From positions 1 to 38,753 of the forward strand of contig JAANBB010000389.1 of NCBI GenBank assembly GCA_014621425.1: a stretch of DNA of 38,753 bases, given 5' to 3'. The translations under genes were made by a program, and so were the position numbers. The stretch is from Cylindrodendrum hubeiense (lineage: Eukaryota > Ascomycota > Sordariomycetes > Hypocreales > Nectriaceae). Below the pieces are notes generated by a model that worked only from the letters and a program-made list of their open reading frames with translations, was not told the DNA's origin and made no database searches. Below, in pieces: positions 34,282-38,753 of this stretch (its first letter is position 1; each line of letters opens with the position of its first letter).

Positions 34282-37200
34282 TGCGGTGTTTTGGGTAGTT
34301 TTGCTCCAGGCGGACCAAGAATGAATGCCTCGCAGATGTTAGAAGCCGTATGAAGATGGAGTGAGCGGCTACTACTAGTGATGATATCTAGATGCCAAGC
34401 CGGGTGCCAAGATACGTCCAAGGATGCTCGGAACTCGGAACTCGTGTCGAGTTTGCAAATGGCGGGCCGCCCACAGGTCACCCGTGGGATGACGTCTTTT
34501 ATGGCTTCTCTCTTGGCACTGCCCCGCTGCGGCTGAACCGGCTGAGCACGTTCGCTCCCATTCGGGCAGGGCGCTGCGCTGGGCAACCTTCGGCCGATAC
34601 CCTTTGTGGGGATTGCGGGGAGAGGCTTGGGAGGCTATCGCCCGAGTGTAGTGCTAATCGCCGTGGCAATGCCCCGTGGCACTCTCTAGACGATCTGTTA
34701 GGCGCTTCAGCCACAGCCTAAATGCATCTGGAACCCAGTTCGTGCGTCTATTGAACGTCTGCTGTCGACGTGCTGCTGGATGTGCTTCTTATCGTGCCAT
34801 GTTCTCTGCGAGGAACTTTTGTCTAGACGCATTTCTTATCCACCGGCACTGACTGGGCGAGCATAGCCGCTGACCTCGCACGATTCGTGCCTGTGTGCAT
34901 TGAGCTAACCGAATATCAATTGGCGATCCAACTTTTCGCTCTGTATACTTCATTCAGACCTTCACAATGTCGATAGGAAGATTGTCCACATGCACGCCGT
35001 CCTGCCAAATCGTATCATTAGTATCACAGGAACCTCGTGCCAAAAACAGGGCGTTAAGCATAGCATCCCCTCCCTTTCATGCGCCCATTAAGATAACGCC
35101 CATCCATCAATTTCTGCCTCAAATCGAGCGGATCAGGGCGAAGCAGCAGCGGTGCTTCACTGCCCATTATGACGCAGATTCGATCGACGTGGCGAATCGT
35201 GGTGGAAGCTGTGGCGAATCGTGGTGGAGGTTGTGGCGAATCGTGGCGAATCGTGATGAACTGCGCCGAATAGACGTTTTTCAATTGCATAGGAGAGTTT
35301 TATTTCATCTGCCTCCTGATCATTTTAACAAGGCAGTATGAACCGGACCACCTTCGGCAAAAGTGTTGCTGATGCAATTGATCAAATCTGGACCCAGCAC
35401 GTCGCAAGGTTCTCCTCGTCATAGAGCCATGCCTGCACAGCGTACCCAGGGCATTGAAGAGCCAGAACCATAGTAGACTCTCGGTGCCTCTGTAAAGCCC
35501 CCGGCATTGACAAGACGCGCTGAAACGACTTAGCCTGCCAATACGGAACCCAGGATGGTAGATCAGGTGTGGTTGTTGCACCCTCAACGAGCCCAAGAGT
35601 CGATGGAGTTCAAATTTCCCACATGCTTCAAGTAAATTCCGCAACGTCTCTTCCCATTCTCTCTCGTAGTCTACCTTTATCCCGAAAGTGTTCTGAAGAG
35701 AGCCGGATTTCAATCACGCAAGATCTTACGGACGCTCACAACCCGCACCGCAGCTAGCGACAGAAACTGCATAGGCGTGTTTCTGGCAGAACGGCCTACA
35801 GGGAAGTTATTAGATGTTTATTGTCAGACAGCAAGCTCCGATAGGAAAGGTCAGCTTTGCATGGCCCGGGTCCGTACCGTGGCTGGGTTCAAGCTTAGAC
35901 AGAGACTTTGAGCTCAAACCAACCTCAATGGGCTAGATCATCGGCTTCCAACGGCATCATTGATCCGAGGGTATCCGAGACAGTCGGATCTCCAGGGCTA
36001 AATAGCTGGCTTTCCTCCCTACTAGAGAGAAAGAAAAAGACAAGATATTTTATTGTCATCAAGCTGTGCCATCCAATTTATCTTGTCTGATAGATGAGAT
36101 CAGGGTCGTGTATAAACGATGACATTGGAGAATTCTGCTTGTCCACTCACAAGTCTTAAAATGATTTTCCAAGCCCAAAATTGTTTGAACCGTGACCGGT
36201 TGTGGCTGCACAAATCTTGAATACGGCCTGATGCTAGGTCGATACCATCAAGCCGATTATCACCGAAGTAGATCACCACTGCCAATGCCTGGCTTTACAT
36301 GTTGTCAATGCGGTGACCGGCACCGTTTTCTCTGCAAATCCTCTGTGGTTGATGCAAATACTTAACACGCGAGGAAGCGAACGAGAGTTTCTCCGACGAA
36401 AGGCCTCATCATATTCACTAGATATCTGGTGGCGGGAACTCTCGCACCCTCGTAAATAACTGTCACCTTTTTACTTTTATCTCCCCATCCGCATGAGATC
36501 GCTCGAAAATTGAGGAGCATCGAAAGTTCTAAATAGGCAACAGAACATGATAATGGCTATCCAAGCAAAAGGTCGAGTAGGTGAATTGATTCGACCGATT
36601 GGTAGGCATATTTCCCCGGCTTCACCTGAGGCGATAGTACAGTTTCTTCTCGATCAATCGTCTCTTTGAAGTACCTATAGATACCCATCTTAGGAAGCTG
36701 ATGTAGTATTGAAGAATGAAAGTATTTGAAATTTGGGTTCTTGGCCGAATGGTGGATGTCGGTAGTTGTAACGCTACCAGCAATACCATGCCAAATCATG
36801 ATGACACGTAAAATGAATTGGAATCCCGAGAGCTGTAAAATAGGTTGTTTATTAAATACGACACTTCTCCCTGAGCCAGAACAGTCCTATCATTGCCTAC
36901 AAGACACAAGGCAACCTCTTCCTTAACTATTGCTCGAACGCCGAGAAAATGAATACAATAGTACGATTCAATCCCGCGTCACATCTTGTTTTGGGTGGAG
37001 ATGGCCTACTAGTCAGGGACTACACGTGTGCTCTTGGGGTTACTAAGGATATTTAAGGCACTGTCTGACTCTCTCTTTTACAGGGCATCTTTGTAGACTT
37101 TGATATTATGGTGTGTACCTTCAGTTTTCTCCTACTCTTTTATTACTTCACTTCTCACTATGTTATCATATACTCTACGTATTCGGATTGTCAACTGCTT

Positions 37201-38030
37201 ACGATGTTGGGGTGTGGTTGTGGCTCCACTGTCTGGATTTTTGTCGAGATCAATCCTGCTACCTAAAGTTAGGAAACTTGGGGCTGGTGGGCGTGGTGGG
37301 TGTGGTTGGTTTTGCACGGTGAGCCTTTCGTGCCCATCTCACTTTGACTTATGAGACACCACCATTGTATGTCTAGAGGCTAGTATCACTCGCAACTGAG
37401 TTCCTAAATTGTAGTGCTAAAATATTTAAACGACACCGAGATTGACGCAACAAAGCTATTCCTCACAATGTTTCTGTGAGATTCAGAAGTAGCCACAACA
37501 ATGGTAGTACTATCACAAGCATGGCACATGGGATGGAGAGGTTAGAGTTGACCCTCGAACTGCTGACCACTCTAGAGGCCTACGATAATACGGCCTACAT
37601 GTTGGGAAGCCCATCCTGTCGCCTGATTTCAGCCGAAACTTGAACGTCGGTAAGGAGGGGCAGGCAGCCAAGGTTAGCTGAAGAGAAGAAAACCAAGGCT
37701 GGGAACACATGCTACCCTACCAAATGAGCTCAGCATCTCAACACCGCTGTATTCTAAGAAGTGAGTGGGTTTAACTCGTATAGGGCCCTATTTACACCGA
37801 CTAATGGCGACGATTTCTTCTTTATTTGCTCATAGTTGCTCATGCCTAGTTTCAGCCTGCTCATTCACTGTTCAAATATTGGGGGCCATTCACACAAATG
37901 ACGACAAGTGCAAGGCTGCTTGTGTATCGTCCCCCTTGCATGCTGCGCATGATATTCGGCGGTCATATACATCAACTCACATAAGCTTCGCATAAGATTG
38001 TAACGTAAGTATTATATTGGTATAATGTAC
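34282..38030. other. 3.7-kb gene-poor region
   Basis: Apart from the promoter of the glycine-rich protein and a short tandem repeat, I find only short open frames on both strands without domains. The longest, minus strand 35300-35713, begins with a plausible helical stretch but soon becomes Arg/Cys/His-rich, as out-of-frame or decayed sequence does. It may be a gene fragment. No RNA gene is seen. Confidence 0.4.
35189..35254. repeat. 22-bp tandem repeat, three copies
   Basis: Units at 35189-35210, 35211-35232 and 35233-35254 all begin GTGGCGAATCGTGG. The first two differ at two positions and the third is partly replaced by another copy of the GGCGAATC core. It lies in non-coding sequence. 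Confidence 0.7.
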
Positions 38031-38035
38031 TTGAT

Positions 38036-38066
38036 AAGTAAGTGTCTCAGACAAGTAAGTGTCTCA
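38036..38066. repeat. Two direct copies of AAGTAAGTGTCTCA, likely transposon end
   Basis: Exact 14-nt copies at 38036-38049 and 38053-38066, period 17. They lie about 65 bp outside the 3' end of the dead pogo-type transposase frame, where the terminal inverted repeat of such an element would be. The other end of the element is beyond the window, so this is not proven. Confidence 0.5.
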
Positions 38067-38753
38067 AAAATCCCAACCCTTAAGATAGAAATCATAATAA
38101 AAATACCACAAACTATTTAATCAATTAAAACTACTCACTATACTCTTCCCCAGATATCTCAATTACTATCTGATAGGTCTTTGTATTATGGCCGGGCTTG
38201 CTGTATATACTATAGTGCTGAATACCTAGTCTAACTGACCTTCCTTGATCACTATTCCTTGACGATTTGATCACTATCTGTATATCTATATCTATTTGAT
38301 TAATTATTTGTCTTCCTTCTTCTACTATTATAATCCCTTTTTTCTGTAGTCTAGTCCTTTTTGTTCTCTGGTATTAGCTTAGTATCTTATTTGCCTCTTA
38401 AAGGTCTTTGTTTTTAGTAGTTAATAAGGTAATCTGATATATAATTATCTTTATCCTCTTTATAAGAGATTATAGAGTCTCTAAAATTAACTCTGGAGAG
38501 CTGTTTTAATACCTTCTAATTTGCCTTTTAAGGTATTTAGACTGAGATTTAACCTTAATTATAGTCTTTGGGGTCCTTGAAGCTTAAGGGGTTAATAGCT
38601 TAGTTACCTTCTTAACTGGTATTGGTGTCTATAGTTAAATATTAAGCTTTAAGATTATAGTTTTTAAATCAAGAGAAATAAGGCTAGCTCCTTTAAAAGC
38701 CCCCTTGATATTTCTTTCTATTATAATAGCCTCATATATAGCATAGAAGATTA
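38067..38753 (-). mobile_element. RIP-degraded pogo/Fot-type (Tc1/mariner) transposon, 3' part
   Basis: On the minus strand one frame ends at TAG 38131-38133 and can be followed to the window edge, interrupted by seven internal stops, all TAA or TAG. The preserved residues match the C-terminal region of fungal pogo-like transposases: GAFKGASL near the start, SSPELI in the middle, a basic stretch, then KPGHNTKTYQ followed by an acidic tail EISGEEYSE. In living copies this segment is a zinc-knuckle-like CxxCGKxGHNxRTC; here the Cys are lost (for example Tyr in place of the last Cys). The DDE catalytic part lies outside the window. The element is dead. Confidence 0.75.

Noticed and set aside
35300..35713. 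137-codon minus-strand frame beginning with a plausible helical segment
   Set aside because: After about 40 residues it turns into Arg/Cys/His-rich sequence typical of a wrong frame; no family recognised, at best a fragment.

Overview
The window is nuclear DNA of a filamentous ascomycete (Pezizomycotina). The genes carry many 47-116 nt introns with fungal-type branch points (CTAAC/CTGAC). The proteins include a multidomain type I highly reducing polyketide synthase (HR-PKS) and two Zn2Cys6 regulators. Both ends are A/T-rich blocks in which old mobile-element reading frames are broken only by TAG/TAA codons, the usual result of repeat-induced point mutation (RIP). I cannot name the species.

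Layout: 1-3510 is a RIP-degraded repeat block with one long dead reading frame. The block between the repeats holds a secondary-metabolite cluster: an acyl-CoA ligase (4084-5913, -), a Zn2Cys6 regulator (8551-11397, +), a 2597-aa HR-PKS (11848-20122, -), a free-standing carrier-condensation (T-C) didomain protein (20950-22916, +), an MFS exporter (23239-24962, -) and a second Zn2Cys6 regulator (25533-27824, +) that carries an apparent frameshift. Next come a multi-pass membrane glycoprotein (28048-30115, -) and a glycine-rich-domain protein (31742-34281, -), probably flanking genes. 34282-38030 is gene-poor. 38034-38753 is the 3' end of a RIP-killed pogo/Fot-type transposon.

How the genes fit together: the PKS has KS-AT-DH-MT-ER-KR-ACP and should make a C-methylated, largely reduced chain, but it has no release domain. 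A stand-alone T-C protein transcribed divergently from the PKS, plus an acyl-CoA ligase, is the same combination as the fumonisin esterification pair (Fum14p PCP-C with Fum10p ligase) next to Fum1p. The aminotransferase (Fum8-type) and oxygenases of that pathway are absent from the window. My inference is that the ligase activates a carboxylic acid, the T domain carries it, and the C domain joins it to a hydroxyl or amine of the polyketide or takes part in releasing the chain. The product is unknown.

Gene models were spliced by hand. For the ligase, regulator 1, the PKS, the T-C protein, the MFS exporter, the membrane protein and the glycine-rich protein, every junction keeps phase and rebuilds a family motif or an uninterrupted frame. 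Regulator 2 needs a frameshift at a (GC)4 run.
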